Notes: a model not told the origin generated them from the letters alone. 64,000 nt of DNA from JBAOHV01 sp963714875 (GCA_963714875.1 CAVQQI010000001.1:85674-149673); one strand, 5' to 3'. Shown: positions 27,274 through 37,500, numbered from the stretch's first letter. Made by a program: numbers and translations.

Positions 27274-28074
27274 GTGCACCCGATCGAACGCCTCCGCTAC
27301 GTGGCCCGCTCCCAGGGGGCGCCTCCCGAGGTGCTGGTGCGCGAGGCAGCGATGGCGCTGGGGGCCTTCCGCGACGATCCCGCCGGGATGGTCGCGGCAT
27401 GTCGGCGGATCATCGACCGGCAGCTGACCTGTGCCCCGTTGTGGTGGCTCTGCGCGCGCATGCTGTGCGCCCCCGAGGCGATGCGTGAGGGCGCCGGCGC
27501 GGTGACCGAGATGGAGTCCGACCCCACCGGACGTCTGCTCGCAGAGGAGCTGCCGGAGTCGGGCTCGGTCGTGGTCGTCGGCTGGCCGTCGCAGGCCGTC
27601 GCGGCGCTGCGCAGGCGCGGCGACGTCGAGGTGCTGCTCGTCGATGTCGCCGGAGAGGCCCGCCACGCCGTCGAGCAGCTCGAGACGCTCGACGTCGAGG
27701 CGATCGAGATCCCGGCACGGGGCGTGTCGAGCGCGGTGGGCTTGGCGGACCTGGTGCTGATCGACGCGCTGGCGGTCGGGCCCGAGCGGGCGCTGGTGCC
27801 CTCGGGATCGGTCGCCGCTGCGGCGGTCGCTCGCCACCGCGACGTGCCCGTCTGGATGATCGCGGGTGTGGGTCGGCTGCTGCCCGCATCGATGTTCGAC
27901 GCGCTGGAGCAGCGCTGGTCGGGCACGGTCGAGCCGGTCGAGGCCGACGAGGAGGTCATGTCGATGGGGATGACCGATCGCGTCGCCGGCGTGGGCGGTG
28001 TGCTCGAGCTCCGAGCAGCGCTCGGTCACACCGACTGTCCCGTCGCACCCGAGCTGTTCCGACTCGCCGGCTGA
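27274..28074 (+). CDS. IF-2B-like (eIF2B alpha/beta/delta fold) protein of unknown function
   Basis: 266 residues. The N-terminal third is helical (LVREAAMALGAFRDDPAGM...LWWLCARMLCAPEAM). The C-terminal part reads SVVVVGWPSQAVAALRRRGDVEVLLVDVAG and ADLVLIDALAVGPERALVPSGSVAAAAVARHRDVPVWMIAGVG, the Rossmann-like pattern of the IF-2B/ribose-1,5-bisphosphate isomerase/MtnA family. The conserved Cys-Asp catalytic pair of the isomerases is not evident. The start is GTG 27274. Function is open; the fold assignment is by my pattern recognition. Confidence 0.7.
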   Translation: MHPIERLRYVARSQGAPPEVLVREAAMALGAFRDDPAGMVAACRRIIDRQLTCAPLWWLCARMLCAPEAMREGAGAVTEMESDPTGRLLAEELPESGSVVVVGWPSQAVAALRRRGDVEVLLVDVAGEARHAVEQLETLDVEAIEIPARGVSSAVGLADLVLIDALAVGPERALVPSGSVAAAAVARHRDVPVWMIAGVGRLLPASMFDALEQRWSGTVEPVEADEEVMSMGMTDRVAGVGGVLELRAALGHTDCPVAPELFRLAG

Positions 28075-28123
28075 GCACGCCGTACGGACCGTCGGCCCGG
28101 AGCCGTCGGGTACTGTCCGATCC

Positions 28124-28837
28124 ATGGTGAGCAACTCGAGCAACGCTGGCACCGGTTCCATGGTGGAGTTCCCGTCGAACGGCACCACGGCGTCGGGCTA
28201 CTTCGCTGCGGCGGCCGACGGATCGGGGCCGGGGGTGATCGTCATCCAGGAGTGGTGGGGTCTCGTGCCCCACATCCGCGACGTCGTCGACCGGTTCGCC
28301 GCGGCCGGGTTCTCGGCGCTGGCGCCGGACCTGTACCGGGGTACCACCACCACGGAGCCCGACGAGGCCGGAAAGCTCATGATGGCGCTCAACCTGCACC
28401 AGGCCGCCAAGGACATGAGCGGCGCCATCGCCTTCCTGCAGGGCTCCGACGCGGTGACCTCGGACGGCGTCGGCGTGATCGGCTTCTGCATGGGAGGTGG
28501 CCTGGCCATGATGCTGGCGGCCCAGCAGCCCGACGATGTGGTGGCGTGCGCCCCGTTCTACGGCCTGATCCCCTGGGAGGCGGCGGAGCCCGACTGGTCC
28601 CGGCTCGCGGCGCCGGTGCGGGGGCACTTCGCCGAGCACGACGGCTTCTTCGGCCCCGACAAGGCCCGCGCGCTGGAGGCCAAGCTGCAGGGACTCGGCA
28701 AGGACGCGACGCTGCGCATCCACCCCGACGTCGACCACGCCTTCTTCAACGACGATCGCCCCGAGGTGTACTCCGCCGAGGCTGCCGCCGCTGCATGGGA
28801 CGACACGCTCGAGTTCTTCCGCGGCGCCATCCGGTAG
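28124..28837 (+). CDS. Dienelactone hydrolase-family protein
   Basis: 237 residues. VIQEWWGLVPHIRDVVDRFA is the family opening with the Glu that activates the nucleophile, GVGVIGFCMGGGLAMMLA has the Cys nucleophile (GxCxG), HFAEHDGFFGP contains the Asp region, and HPDVDHAFFND the catalytic His. This is the full Cys-Asp-His triad of carboxymethylenebutenolidase-type enzymes, cytosolic. Whether it acts on dienelactone or on another ester is not shown; no chlorocatechol genes are near. The ATG at 28124 gives the family length. The glycosyltransferase gene begins 18 bases after its stop. Confidence 0.9.
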   Translation: MVSNSSNAGTGSMVEFPSNGTTASGYFAAAADGSGPGVIVIQEWWGLVPHIRDVVDRFAAAGFSALAPDLYRGTTTTEPDEAGKLMMALNLHQAAKDMSGAIAFLQGSDAVTSDGVGVIGFCMGGGLAMMLAAQQPDDVVACAPFYGLIPWEAAEPDWSRLAAPVRGHFAEHDGFFGPDKARALEAKLQGLGKDATLRIHPDVDHAFFNDDRPEVYSAEAAAAAWDDTLEFFRGAIR

Positions 28838-28855
28838 CGGAGCCCAGCGCCGTCG

Positions 28856-29986
28856 ATGCACGTCCTGTTCGTCACCAACGACCTGCCGCCGCGCGTCGGC
28901 GGGATCCAGTACTACGTCGACCAACTCGCCAGGGGTCTCGTCGCCGCCGGTGACCGGGTCACGGTGTACGGATCGACATCTCCGGGCTGGCAGGACTGGG
29001 ATCGCGACGCTCCGTTCGCAGTGATCCGCGAGTCGACCTCGACGCTGTTGCCGACGCCACAGGTGCTGCGCCACGTCCTGCGGATCATCGAGCGTCGCCG
29101 CCCTGACGTCGTGGTGTTCGGCGCCACGTTCCCGCTGGGGCTGATGGGCCCGGCGATCACACGCCGGACGGGGGTGCCCTACGTGGGCTTCACCCACGGA
29201 CTCGAGGTGTCCGCGGTGCGCGCCCCGGGCGGCGCCGCGCTGCTGCGCCGCATCGGTCGTGACGCTGCCGCGGTGACGTTCGTGTCGAACTGGTGTCGGG
29301 ACCTCCTGCAGCCGGCGTTCGGGCCCGGACCCCGCTACGAACTGCTGCCACCCGCGGTCGACCCGGCGTTCCACCCGGGCGTGGACGGCACACAGGTGCG
29401 GGCCCGCCATGGCTTCGGCGACGACCCCGTGGTGGTGTGCGTCTCACGCATGGTCGAGCGCAAGGGCCAGGACCAGTTGATCCGGGCGCTGCCCGAACTG
29501 CGGCGCCGCGTGCCCGGCGCCCGGCTGCTGCTCGTCGGCGGGGGTCCGTTCATCGACCGGTTGTCCTCGCTCGCCCACCAGCTCGGCGTCGACCCATGGG
29601 TGACCATCACCGGGCAGGTCGACGACGACGAGCTCGCTGCGCACTATGCGGCGGGTGATGTGTTCGCGATGCCGTGCCGGGAGCGACGTGGCGGTCTGGA
29701 GGTCGAGGCGTTCGGCATCGTGTTCATCCAGGCGCAGGCCATCGGCCGGCCCGTCGTCGCGGGCGGCATCGGCGGGGTGCCCGACGCCGTGGACCCGGGC
29801 CGTACCGGGCTGTTGGTGGACGGCAGTTCGGTCGATGACGTCACCGACGCCGTCTCCTCGCTCCTCGGGGACCCCGAGCGGGCCACGCAGATGGGCGCCG
29901 AGGCGGCGAAGTTCGTGGCCGATGGGTTCACCTGGGACCAGCGCACCCGGGAGCTGCAGCGACTGCTGAGCGACGTCGTCGGCTGA
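28856..29986 (+). CDS. GT4 glycosyltransferase, PimB-like
   Basis: 376 residues with two Rossmann domains of GT-B type. The N-terminus MHVLFVTNDLPPRVGGIQYYVDQLA holds the Gly-rich acceptor loop. VVCVSRMVERKGQDQLIRAL is the donor-binding GT4 motif. The EX7E-like element reads EAFGIVFIQAQAIG, with Gln where the second Glu usually stands. Its closest general match is phosphatidyl-myo-inositol mannosyltransferase PimB of actinobacteria, which builds the cell envelope at the inner membrane face. The donor GDP-mannose is inferred. It lies directly downstream of the hydrolase gene. Confidence 0.86.
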   Translation: MHVLFVTNDLPPRVGGIQYYVDQLARGLVAAGDRVTVYGSTSPGWQDWDRDAPFAVIRESTSTLLPTPQVLRHVLRIIERRRPDVVVFGATFPLGLMGPAITRRTGVPYVGFTHGLEVSAVRAPGGAALLRRIGRDAAAVTFVSNWCRDLLQPAFGPGPRYELLPPAVDPAFHPGVDGTQVRARHGFGDDPVVVCVSRMVERKGQDQLIRALPELRRRVPGARLLLVGGGPFIDRLSSLAHQLGVDPWVTITGQVDDDELAAHYAAGDVFAMPCRERRGGLEVEAFGIVFIQAQAIGRPVVAGGIGGVPDAVDPGRTGLLVDGSSVDDVTDAVSSLLGDPERATQMGAEAAKFVADGFTWDQRTRELQRLLSDVVG

Positions 29987-29999
29987 CGCCGGCGGGATC

Positions 30000-31013
30000 T
30001 CAGCCGAAGCGTCGAGTCAGCCAGTCGACGAGCAGGTCGTCGACCTCCTCCGGGCATTCGGTCTGTACCCAGTGCCCCGCCTTCGCCACGATGTGCATCT
30101 CCAGGTCCGAGCACCGCTCGCCCATGCTCGCGGCGAGCGCGGGTGGCAGGGCCGGGTCCCATTCCGCGCAGATCATCAGCGCCGGAAGGTCCAGCTGCGC
30201 CACCCCCACCTCGGGGTAGCGGCGGCCGTTCTCATCGATGTTGCGGTACCAGTTGATGGCACCACGGAACCCCGTTGCTCCGAAGGTCGACGCGTACAGG
30301 TCCAGTTCCTCGCTCGACAGGAGCCGCTCGCCCAGTTCCGGCAACGACGCGAGATCGATGAAGGGATTGAACTGCGAACCGGATCGGCGCACCATGCCGT
30401 GCTCGGCGAGCAGCTCCGGGTCCACCCCGCCGACCATCAGCTTGTCGAACACCAGGCGGGGATCACGGTCCAGCACCGTCTCGGCGACGCCGGGTTCCTG
30501 GAACCAGAGCATGTACATGCCCTCGGGGTCCTCGCCGAACATGGCGGCCAGCAGCTCGGTGCTGGGAAACGGCGTGTAGGGGGTGCACACGCCGACCACC
30601 CCGGCGCAACGCTCGGGGAACAGCACCGGCATCGCCCACGCGACGAACCCGCCCCAGTCGTGCCCGACGAACACCGCCTGTTCGATCTCGAGCACGTCGA
30701 GCAGGTCGACCAGGTCGCCGGTGAGATCACCGAGTCCGTAGGCGTCGATGTCGTCCGGTGCAGTGGTTGCCCCACATCCCCGCTGGTCGGGTGCGATCGC
30801 CCGGAATCCCGCGTCAGCGAGGGCATCCAACTGGTTCCGCCAGGCGTAGGCCAGGTCGGGGAATCCATGGCACAGCACCACGGGTGGTCGGCCCGACCCG
30901 TTGCCGGCCTCGTGCACCGACATCCGGATGGTCGGCCCACCCCGCCCCCCGGGTGTGTGCTCGCCGGACAGGGTGTGGTGGACGGGCAGCGGAAAGGGAC
31001 TCACCGCCCCCAC
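30000..31013 (-). CDS. Epoxide hydrolase-like alpha/beta hydrolase
   Basis: 337 residues. VVLCHGFPDLAYAWRNQL is the HGxP oxyanion loop, VFVGHDWGGFVAWAM carries the Asp nucleophile of epoxide hydrolases, an acidic residue follows in CAEWDPALPP, and AKAGHWVQTECPEEV gives the catalytic His. A cap Tyr is present in INWYRNID. An Asp nucleophile instead of Ser marks epoxide hydrolases or haloalkane dehalogenases; the cap Tyr points to the former. It is convergent with the glycosyltransferase gene, with only 13 bases between the stops. Confidence 0.9.
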   Translation of the reverse strand: MGAVSPFPLPVHHTLSGEHTPGGRGGPTIRMSVHEAGNGSGRPPVVLCHGFPDLAYAWRNQLDALADAGFRAIAPDQRGCGATTAPDDIDAYGLGDLTGDLVDLLDVLEIEQAVFVGHDWGGFVAWAMPVLFPERCAGVVGVCTPYTPFPSTELLAAMFGEDPEGMYMLWFQEPGVAETVLDRDPRLVFDKLMVGGVDPELLAEHGMVRRSGSQFNPFIDLASLPELGERLLSSEELDLYASTFGATGFRGAINWYRNIDENGRRYPEVGVAQLDLPALMICAEWDPALPPALAASMGERCSDLEMHIVAKAGHWVQTECPEEVDDLLVDWLTRRFG

Positions 31014-31067
31014 CGTAGTGAGCTGCCACCGCTGCGCGATGCCCCTGCGGCGAGCTGCCCCGAGGGC

Positions 31068-31535
31068 TCAGCCGAGCAGTCGGTCCGGGTCGCCCCACAG
31101 ACTGGCGAGCCATGTCGTGATGTCGCCGCCGTAGAGGATGCTGATCGTGCTGAACGCCACGAGCAGGACGCCCATGACGATCCAGGTGCTGAGGGGGATG
31201 GTCCCTTCGGTGGGCACACCGGGCACCTTGCTGCGGATCAGCATCACGGTGCGTTCCGCCCAGGCGAACGGCAGCAGCGAGAGCCCGACGATGATGATCA
31301 CCCAGCCCGGTCCCGGTAGGGGCAGTGCCGCCACGCCGATGCCGATGATGGCGAAACCGCCGACGATCCTGGCCAAGCGGATCATCACCCCGTGGCGAGC
31401 CTCCTCGACGGTCTCTTCGTGACGGCCGGTCTCGAACTCGGCCTCGATCGCAGCAGCGCTCAACCGCTCGATGAAGCTGCCCGTCGCTGCGTCGTGCTCG
31501 TCGGGGTCGATGTGCCCGGGGTCGCCAGCTGACAT
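31068..31535 (-). CDS. PGPGW-motif membrane protein (TIGR02611-like)
   Basis: 155 residues with an acidic soluble N-terminus of about 50 residues, then membrane helices around IVGGFAIIGIGVAALP, WVIIIVGLSLLPFAWAE and WIVMGVLLVAFSTISIL. Between the first two lies LPLPGPGWVIIIVG, the PGPGW signature of a small actinobacterial membrane family of unknown function. It lies between the epoxide hydrolase and a divergent gene; no operon is evident. Confidence 0.88.
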   Translation of the reverse strand: MSAGDPGHIDPDEHDAATGSFIERLSAAAIEAEFETGRHEETVEEARHGVMIRLARIVGGFAIIGIGVAALPLPGPGWVIIIVGLSLLPFAWAERTVMLIRSKVPGVPTEGTIPLSTWIVMGVLLVAFSTISILYGGDITTWLASLWGDPDRLLG

Positions 31536-31593
31536 GGCTCAAGTATGGCGGTCGGATGCGCGCCAGCGGGCGCGCTGCGCTAGACCATCGCCC

Positions 31594-33208
31594 ATGGTCG
31601 ATGAGCGGGATCCGGACCCCACGCTGGAGGGCAAGCGCCCCGCGCCGGTGACGGCGCCCGCGCGCGGCAGTGCCTCGTCGTGCCAGCACCAGCACGAGCG
31701 CCAAGAAGAAGGCGCCGGCGAAGAAGAAGGCGCCGGCCAAGAAGAAGCGCCGGCCAAGAAGGCACCGGCGAAGAAGAAGGCGCCGGCCAAGAGAGGCACC
31801 GGCGAAGAAGAAGGCGCCGGCCAAGAAGGCGCCGGCGAAGAAGAAGGCTCCGGCCAGGAAGGCGCCGGTTCGTTCCGCCGCGAGGCCAGCGGAGCGTCCG
31901 GCGGGTGCCGGGCACACCGAGTGGGTGCCGGGCACCGACGTGCCGGTGCCCGAACAGACGTCGGTGCACACCACCCCACCTGAGCACCCGCTGACCCGAG
32001 GATCGCACCTGTCGGTCGTCCGCGACGAACCCCACGTGTCGCCCGGCGCCCGTGCTGCGGTCGTGTCGGTCACCGAGACCCTGCTGAACGATCTGGTGCT
32101 GTTCGCCATCGGCGGCGGTGTTGCGCTGGAGCCCCTCGAAACGGCGCTGGCGCTGCCGGGTATGGGTGACGTCGACGTGCGTCTCGCACTGACGGTCACC
32201 GGCGGGACCATGACGCTGTCGGCCGACGACGGCGGCCGCGCACGCGTGGTGGTCACAGCCGACGGCGACGTGTCGGCCAGATCTGCCGCCGTGGTGTCCG
32301 GTCCGGAGGACGTGTCCGTCGCGGGGATCGGCATGCCCATGCCTCCCGCTCCGATCCCGGTCCGTGTCGAGGCCCTTGTGCGACCCGAGGTCGAGTTGCG
32401 CAGCGACCGCACGCTGTCGGTCGGGCTCGACCTGTCCGACGCCACGTTGGTGTCGTTGGCGGTCGACGATCAGGCCCCGGTGCCCGAGGGTGTTGACCCG
32501 ACCGCGTGGCAGGGAATGCTGAGCATGTTCTCCATGATGTTCGGCGTGCTCGGCGCCGGGCTCTTCGACTCGCTCGGCGAGCACGTCGGCACCGCCGGGC
32601 TGGAGTTGCCGGCCGACGTCGGTGACCTGCTCGTGGGGTTGGGGTTCGCCCCGGGGCGGGCCGAGATCAGCGTGGGGTCGGGGACCGTGACCGTCTCGAT
32701 GCCCGGCTCCGAGGATCTGGTCGGCGCCGCGCTGCCGGTGCCGGTCGCGGGAACACGGCTGGGGTTGGGCCTGGCGACGTCGGTGGTCGACGCGTTGGCA
32801 CACCTGCTGATCGTGCGTGCCGCGGGCGACCTGCCGGTGCCGTTCGAGCTCGAGGTCGATCTGGGGGAGCAGCAGGTGGCGGGCAGCATCCGCCAGGCGC
32901 GGATCCTGCCCGAGTTCCTGCCCGACCTTCGCTCGTCGCTGCGCACCGAGGTGCGCACCCGTCTGGTCGGCGGCCGCCTCGAGCTCGCTGTACAGGCAGC
33001 GTGGCTCGAGCTCCCGCCGCTCGTGCCGTCGGTGTTCAACACCTGGTCGCGGCGTCTCGGAGGGCTCGTGGCGCTGACCCCGATGAAGGTCAAGTTCCCT
33101 TCGACCATCGATGTGCCGCTGCCCGACGGCGATGCGACCCTGCCGGTCTCGATCGATGACCTGCGCGTCACCGCGGACGGCGTCGGCATCGTGCTGTCGC
33201 TCGCCTGA
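31594..33208 (+). CDS. Lys/Ala/Pro-repeat protein with unrecognised C-terminal domain; N-terminal frame uncertain
   Basis: The continuous frame runs from GTG 31670. It begins with KKKAPAKK-type repeats like histone H1-like tails, then about 430 residues of beta-rich sequence with many Gly/Val that I do not recognise; the shape hints at a lipid-binding TULIP-like fold, but this is speculation. Within the repeats, bases 31748-31793 read as Arg-rich (RRPRRHRRRR), because one base seems lost at 31747 and one gained at 31793; in the neighbouring frame the same bases read APAKKAPAKKKAPAK. A better-looking N-terminus, MVDERDPDPTLEGKRP from ATG 31594, is in that other frame, so a third frame error before about 31690 is likely. 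No membrane segment is clear. The tyrosine phosphatase gene follows by 3 bases. Confidence 0.7.
31711..31863 (+). repeat. Low-complexity AAG/GCG/CCG tandem repeats encoding K-K-A-P-A units
   Basis: Irregular units of about 12-15 bases (AAGAAGAAGGCGCCGGCC and variants) encode KKAPAKK motifs. Such repeats are prone to slippage, which fits the compensating -1/+1 shifts inside them. Confidence 0.8.
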
Positions 33209-33211
33209 GTC

Positions 33212-33982
33212 GTGCCGACCGCCGAGCTGCGCCCCCGTCTGGCGCGCGAGGGAATCTTCAACGCACGCGACCTGGGCGGACTGCGCACCGACGACGGCCG
33301 GTCGGTCGCCCCGCGCAGGTTGGTGCGAGCGGACTCGCTGCACCGGGCGCGGACCACGGGCCGTGCGTTGCGCGACCACGGAGTGGTGCGGGTGCTGGAC
33401 CTGCGCGACGAGCGCGAGCGCGACGAGGACGGCGTCCTCGTCGCCGAGGGCATCGAGGTGCTGCACCACCCGGTGCTCGACCCGACCTTCGAGTGGTTCG
33501 AGGACGACCACGCAGAGCCTGCGGAGCTGCTCGGCGTGCGGTATCGCCAGATCCTCGACTCCTTTCCCGAGCGGTTCAGCGACGCGTTCGGGTCGGTGGT
33601 CGAGGTGGTCGCCGCGCCCGGCAGCACCGGGGCGGTCGCCTACCACTGCGCGGTCGGCAAGGACCGCACCGGACTCCTGACGGCGTTGCTGCTGGGAGTG
33701 CTCGGCGTTCCCGACGACGTCATCGTCGCGGACTACGCCAGGTCTGCCCGGGCCACCGCTGTGCAGGTCGGATGGTTGTGGACCTTCGGTCACCCCGCCG
33801 GCCAGGTCAGCGACAGCGACCTGGAGCTGGGCGTGTGGTCTGCCCGTCCGGCGACGATGGTCTCGACGTTGCGGTGGCTGGGCGACGAGTACGGGGGTCC
33901 CGAGGGCTACGTGCTGGCCTCGGGCGTGGACGCTCAGGCGATCGAGGAGCTGCGGGCGGCGGTGCTGGTCGCCGACGACTGA
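33212..33982 (+). CDS. Tyrosine-protein phosphatase (Y_phosphatase3 family)
   Basis: 256 residues. FNARDLGGLRTDDG is the family opening, VVRVLDLRDERER the central strand, and AYHCAVGKDRTGLLTALLLGVLG the P-loop CX5R with catalytic Cys and Arg. This is the MptpB/LipA-like dual-specificity class, which acts on phosphotyrosine or phosphoinositides. No signal peptide is seen, so it is probably cytosolic, though some relatives are secreted. The GTG start is 3 bases after the stop of the repeat protein, so the two are likely co-transcribed. Confidence 0.92.
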   Translation: MPTAELRPRLAREGIFNARDLGGLRTDDGRSVAPRRLVRADSLHRARTTGRALRDHGVVRVLDLRDERERDEDGVLVAEGIEVLHHPVLDPTFEWFEDDHAEPAELLGVRYRQILDSFPERFSDAFGSVVEVVAAPGSTGAVAYHCAVGKDRTGLLTALLLGVLGVPDDVIVADYARSARATAVQVGWLWTFGHPAGQVSDSDLELGVWSARPATMVSTLRWLGDEYGGPEGYVLASGVDAQAIEELRAAVLVADD

Positions 33983-33995
33983 GTAGCTTGAGGCG

Positions 33996-34454
33996 ATGCT
34001 GCGCACCGGAGACCGAGCACCCGACATCACACTCGCCGACCAGAACGGTCGAGAGGTCTCGTTGGAGCAGCTGCTCCGGGACGGTCCGGTGGTCCTGTTC
34101 TTCTACCCGAAGGCCATGACGAGTGGCTGCACCAAGGAGTCGTGCCACTTCCGTGACCTGGCGGGCGAGTTCGCCGAGCTGGGCGCGCATCGGGTCGGGA
34201 TCTCGGCTGACTCCGTCGATGCGCAGGCGAAGTTCGACGCCAAGCACGGCCTGGGCTACCCGTTGTTGTCCGATGCCGACCGGTCGGTCGCACGGTCGTT
34301 CGGCGTGAAGCGCACGGGACCGATCCCGAACAAGCGCGCGACCTTCGTGATCGGCACCGACCAGAACATCCTGGCGGCGATCAGCTCCGAGACGAACATG
34401 GACGTGCATGCTGACGAGGCGTTGTCGGTGCTGCGCGCCGCCGCAGCGGGCTGA
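33996..34454 (+). CDS. bcp: Peroxiredoxin, Bcp/PrxQ type
   Basis: 152 residues. FFYPKAMTSGCTKESCHFRDL has the peroxidatic Cys and, five residues on, the resolving Cys that marks the PrxQ alpha-type. GVKRTGPIPNKRATFVIGTDQ is also typical. It reduces hydrogen peroxide and organic peroxides with thioredoxin in the cytosol. It starts 13 bases after the phosphatase gene and ends 67 bases before the lacZ region, all on one strand. Confidence 0.94.
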   Translation: MLRTGDRAPDITLADQNGREVSLEQLLRDGPVVLFFYPKAMTSGCTKESCHFRDLAGEFAELGAHRVGISADSVDAQAKFDAKHGLGYPLLSDADRSVARSFGVKRTGPIPNKRATFVIGTDQNILAAISSETNMDVHADEALSVLRAAAAG

Positions 34455-34521
34455 GGCTCCGCTCATCGCCGGTTCACCCCGCCCGGGGGACGGTCCCGGG
34501 GGGTCTCACGGATCCTTCCCG

Positions 34522-37500
34522 ATGCTCGCCGCGGTCCTTCGCGATCCGACGCTCACCGGCGTGGACCGGTTGCCCATGCGCACCACGGCGGCGCCGTTCC
34601 CCGACCTCGACGCCGCGCGCTCCGGTTCACCCGAGTCGTCGCCGTGGTGGAGATCGTTGGATGGCGACTGGGACGTCCGCTTCTTCGACCGCTTGTCGGA
34701 GGTTCCCGGCTCGATCGTCGAGGAGCAGGGCGGTGCATGGGGGTCGATCCAGGTCCCCGGCGCATGGACGACCCAACGGGGCAGCGACGGCAGCCGGTTC
34801 GTGCAGCCCCACTACACCAACGTGATCATGGGCTTCGACGCCGAGCCCGCCCGACGTACCAGAGGTGAATCCTGTCGGAGTGCACCGCAGGCTCGTCGAG
34901 GTGCCCGCGAGCTGGGCGGGGCGCCGAGTGGTGTTGCGGGTCGGCGCTGCGGAGTCGGTGGTCGCCGCGTACATCGACGGCGCATGCGTCGGAGTCGGCA
35001 CCGACAGCCGCCTGCCCAACGAGTTCGACATCACCTCGCACGTGCAGGCGGGGCGATCCGCATCGGTGGTGCTGCTCGTGGTCCGTTGGTCCGCAGCGAC
35101 CTGGCTGGAGGACCAGGACCAGTGGTGGCACGGCGGCATCCAACGAGGCGTCTCGCTGTACTCGACCGCGCCCACGCACCTGGCCGACATGAAGGCGCTG
35201 CCCGGCCTGGCGGCCCCCGGGGGCCCCCGGGCCGAGGCGGCAGCAGCCGGATCCGGTGACCGCCGCGGCATGGGGGTCGTGACGGGCACGCTCGACCTGG
35301 AGCTGGTCGTGGACGGTCCCGGCCGTCGGACCGAGGGGTTCACCGTCGAGACGTTCGTCGAGACGCTGCGTCCGGATGGATCGGCCGGGCGTCGTCTGGC
35401 CAGCACCGGTGCGCTCCAGGTGCCCGCCTGGCGCGCGGGCAACGAGATCGAGGAGCTGCTCTGCGCCATGTTCGTCGAGCCCGGCGTCGTGCGGACACGG
35501 CTGGAGGTGCCGAACGTCCGCCCGTGGAGCCACGAGACGCCGACGCGCTACCGGGTCGTCACGATGCTGCGCGATCCCGCGGGTGAGATCGTCGAGGTGG
35601 GCACCATCTGCACCGGGTTCCGCTCGATCGAGGTGACCGGCAACGAACTGCTGATCAACGGTGCCCCGGTGCTGCTGCACGGGGTGAATCTGCACGAACA
35701 CGACCCCGAGCACGGTCGGGCCGTGCCGCGCGAGCTGACCCGCCACGACCTCGTGCTGATGAAGACCCACAACCTGAACGCGGTGCGGGCGGCGCACTAC
35801 CCGCACGACGAGCACCTCGCGGAGCTGTGCGACGAGCTGGGTCTGTACCTCATCGACGAGGCGAACGTGGAGAGCCACGGCCGTCAGACCTCGCTGTGTC
35901 ACGACCCTCGCTACGGCGCGGCGATCATCGAGCGGGTCGAGCGCATGGTGCGGCGCGACAAGCACCACCCGTCGATCATCGCGTGGTCCCTCGGCAACGA
36001 GTCGGGGTACGGAGCACCCCACGACGCTGCTGCGGCATGGGTGCGGCGCTACGACCCGACCCGGCCGCTGCACTACGAGGGTCCGCTCATGCACGACCTG
36101 TATGCGGATGCCCCCGTCACCGACCTGGTCTGTCCGATGTACAGCCCGATCGAGGACATCGTGGCGTGGGCGAGGTCGGGTCGTGACACCCGCCGGCCGC
36201 TGATCCTGTGCGAGTACTCCCACGCCATGGGCAACTCCAACGGGTCGTTGTCGGACTACTGGGACGCGATCGAGTCGACCCACGGGTTGCAGGGCGGCTT
36301 CATCTGGGAGTGGTTGGAACACGGGCTGCGTCGTGACGGCGCCGTGGGTGACGGGCCGGGAGGACGAACGTCGTGGGGCTACGGCGGCGATTTCGGCGAC
36401 ACCCCGAACGATGCCAACTTCATCTGCGACGGGCTCGTCGCCGCTGACCGTCGGCCGCACCCTGCGCTGCGCGAGGTGCACCACATCGGCCGACCAGCGT
36501 CGGTCGAGTGGGCCGATGCTCGACACCGCCGGCTGACGTTGCGCAACCGCCGCTGGTTCACCGACCTGTCCGACCTGCGCGCCCACTGGGAGCTGCGCGT
36601 CGACGGCGAGATCGTCGATCGTGGCGAACTGGACGTGCCCGATCTGGGACCCCGGAGCCAGGTCGCCATCGCTCGTCCGGGGTCCATACCTCGTGCGCCG
36701 GTGGGCGCCGAGGTGCACCTGGACGTGGTCTGGTCGCTCCGGCGGCGCACCGGATGGGCCTCGGCGGGCCACGTCGTCGGTGTCGACCAGCTGGACCTGG
36801 GCGTGATCACGGGGCCGGCCCGACCGGCGTCGCCGTCCCCGTCCCCGGCGGTCTCGGGCGACCGGCCGTGGGACGTCGGCGAGCTCGACTGGTCGCCGAC
36901 CCTGTTCCGTGCGCTCACCGACAACGACGGGATCCGGCTGGGCTGGATGCGCGGGCACCTGGGCAACCTGGATCGTTGGATCACCCGTCAGGGCCTCGAC
37001 CGTTGCGAGTGGTACCCGTCGCTGCCCCGTCGCCGCATCGTGGACGGCATCAACCGGACCACCCTGTCGGGCGAGCTGCGCGCGCCCGGAGTGGAGGAGG
37101 CGGTCATCGTCCGCCGCCGTCTGGACGAGCACGACGACGGCTGGGTGCACGCGACGGTGACCATGAAGCTGCCCGCACCGCTGATCGACCCGCCCCGGAT
37201 CGGCACCGAGTGGCTGCTTCCGGGGTCGCTCGACATCGTCGAGTGGTTCGGCGACGGTCCTCACGAGTCGTATCCGGACCGTCGGGCGTCGGCCAGGGTC
37301 GGGCGATGGACCAGCCGGATCGACGACATCTACGAGGACTACGTGGTCCCCCAGGAGCACGGGCACCGCGGCGGTGCGCGCTGGGTGGCGCTGCGCTCGA
37401 GCAATCCCCGGGGAGGGTCAGCAGCGAGCGGCGCTGGTCGGGGGCGTCGGGCGAGAGGCGCGCCGCCGGCCCTGCTCATCGTGACGGATCCGTCGGTGGG

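Noticed and set aside
27956..29410. 484-residue minus-strand frame
   Set aside because: Antisense to the dienelactone hydrolase and glycosyltransferase genes.
31580..34030. 816-residue open frame on the minus strand
   Set aside because: It is antisense to the repeat protein and phosphatase genes and has Arg/His/Gly-rich composition typical of the shadow frame in GC-rich DNA.
34826..37366. 846-residue open frame on the minus strand opposite lacZ
   Set aside because: Pure shadow of lacZ; no motifs, and the plus frame has complete GH2 catalytic motifs.
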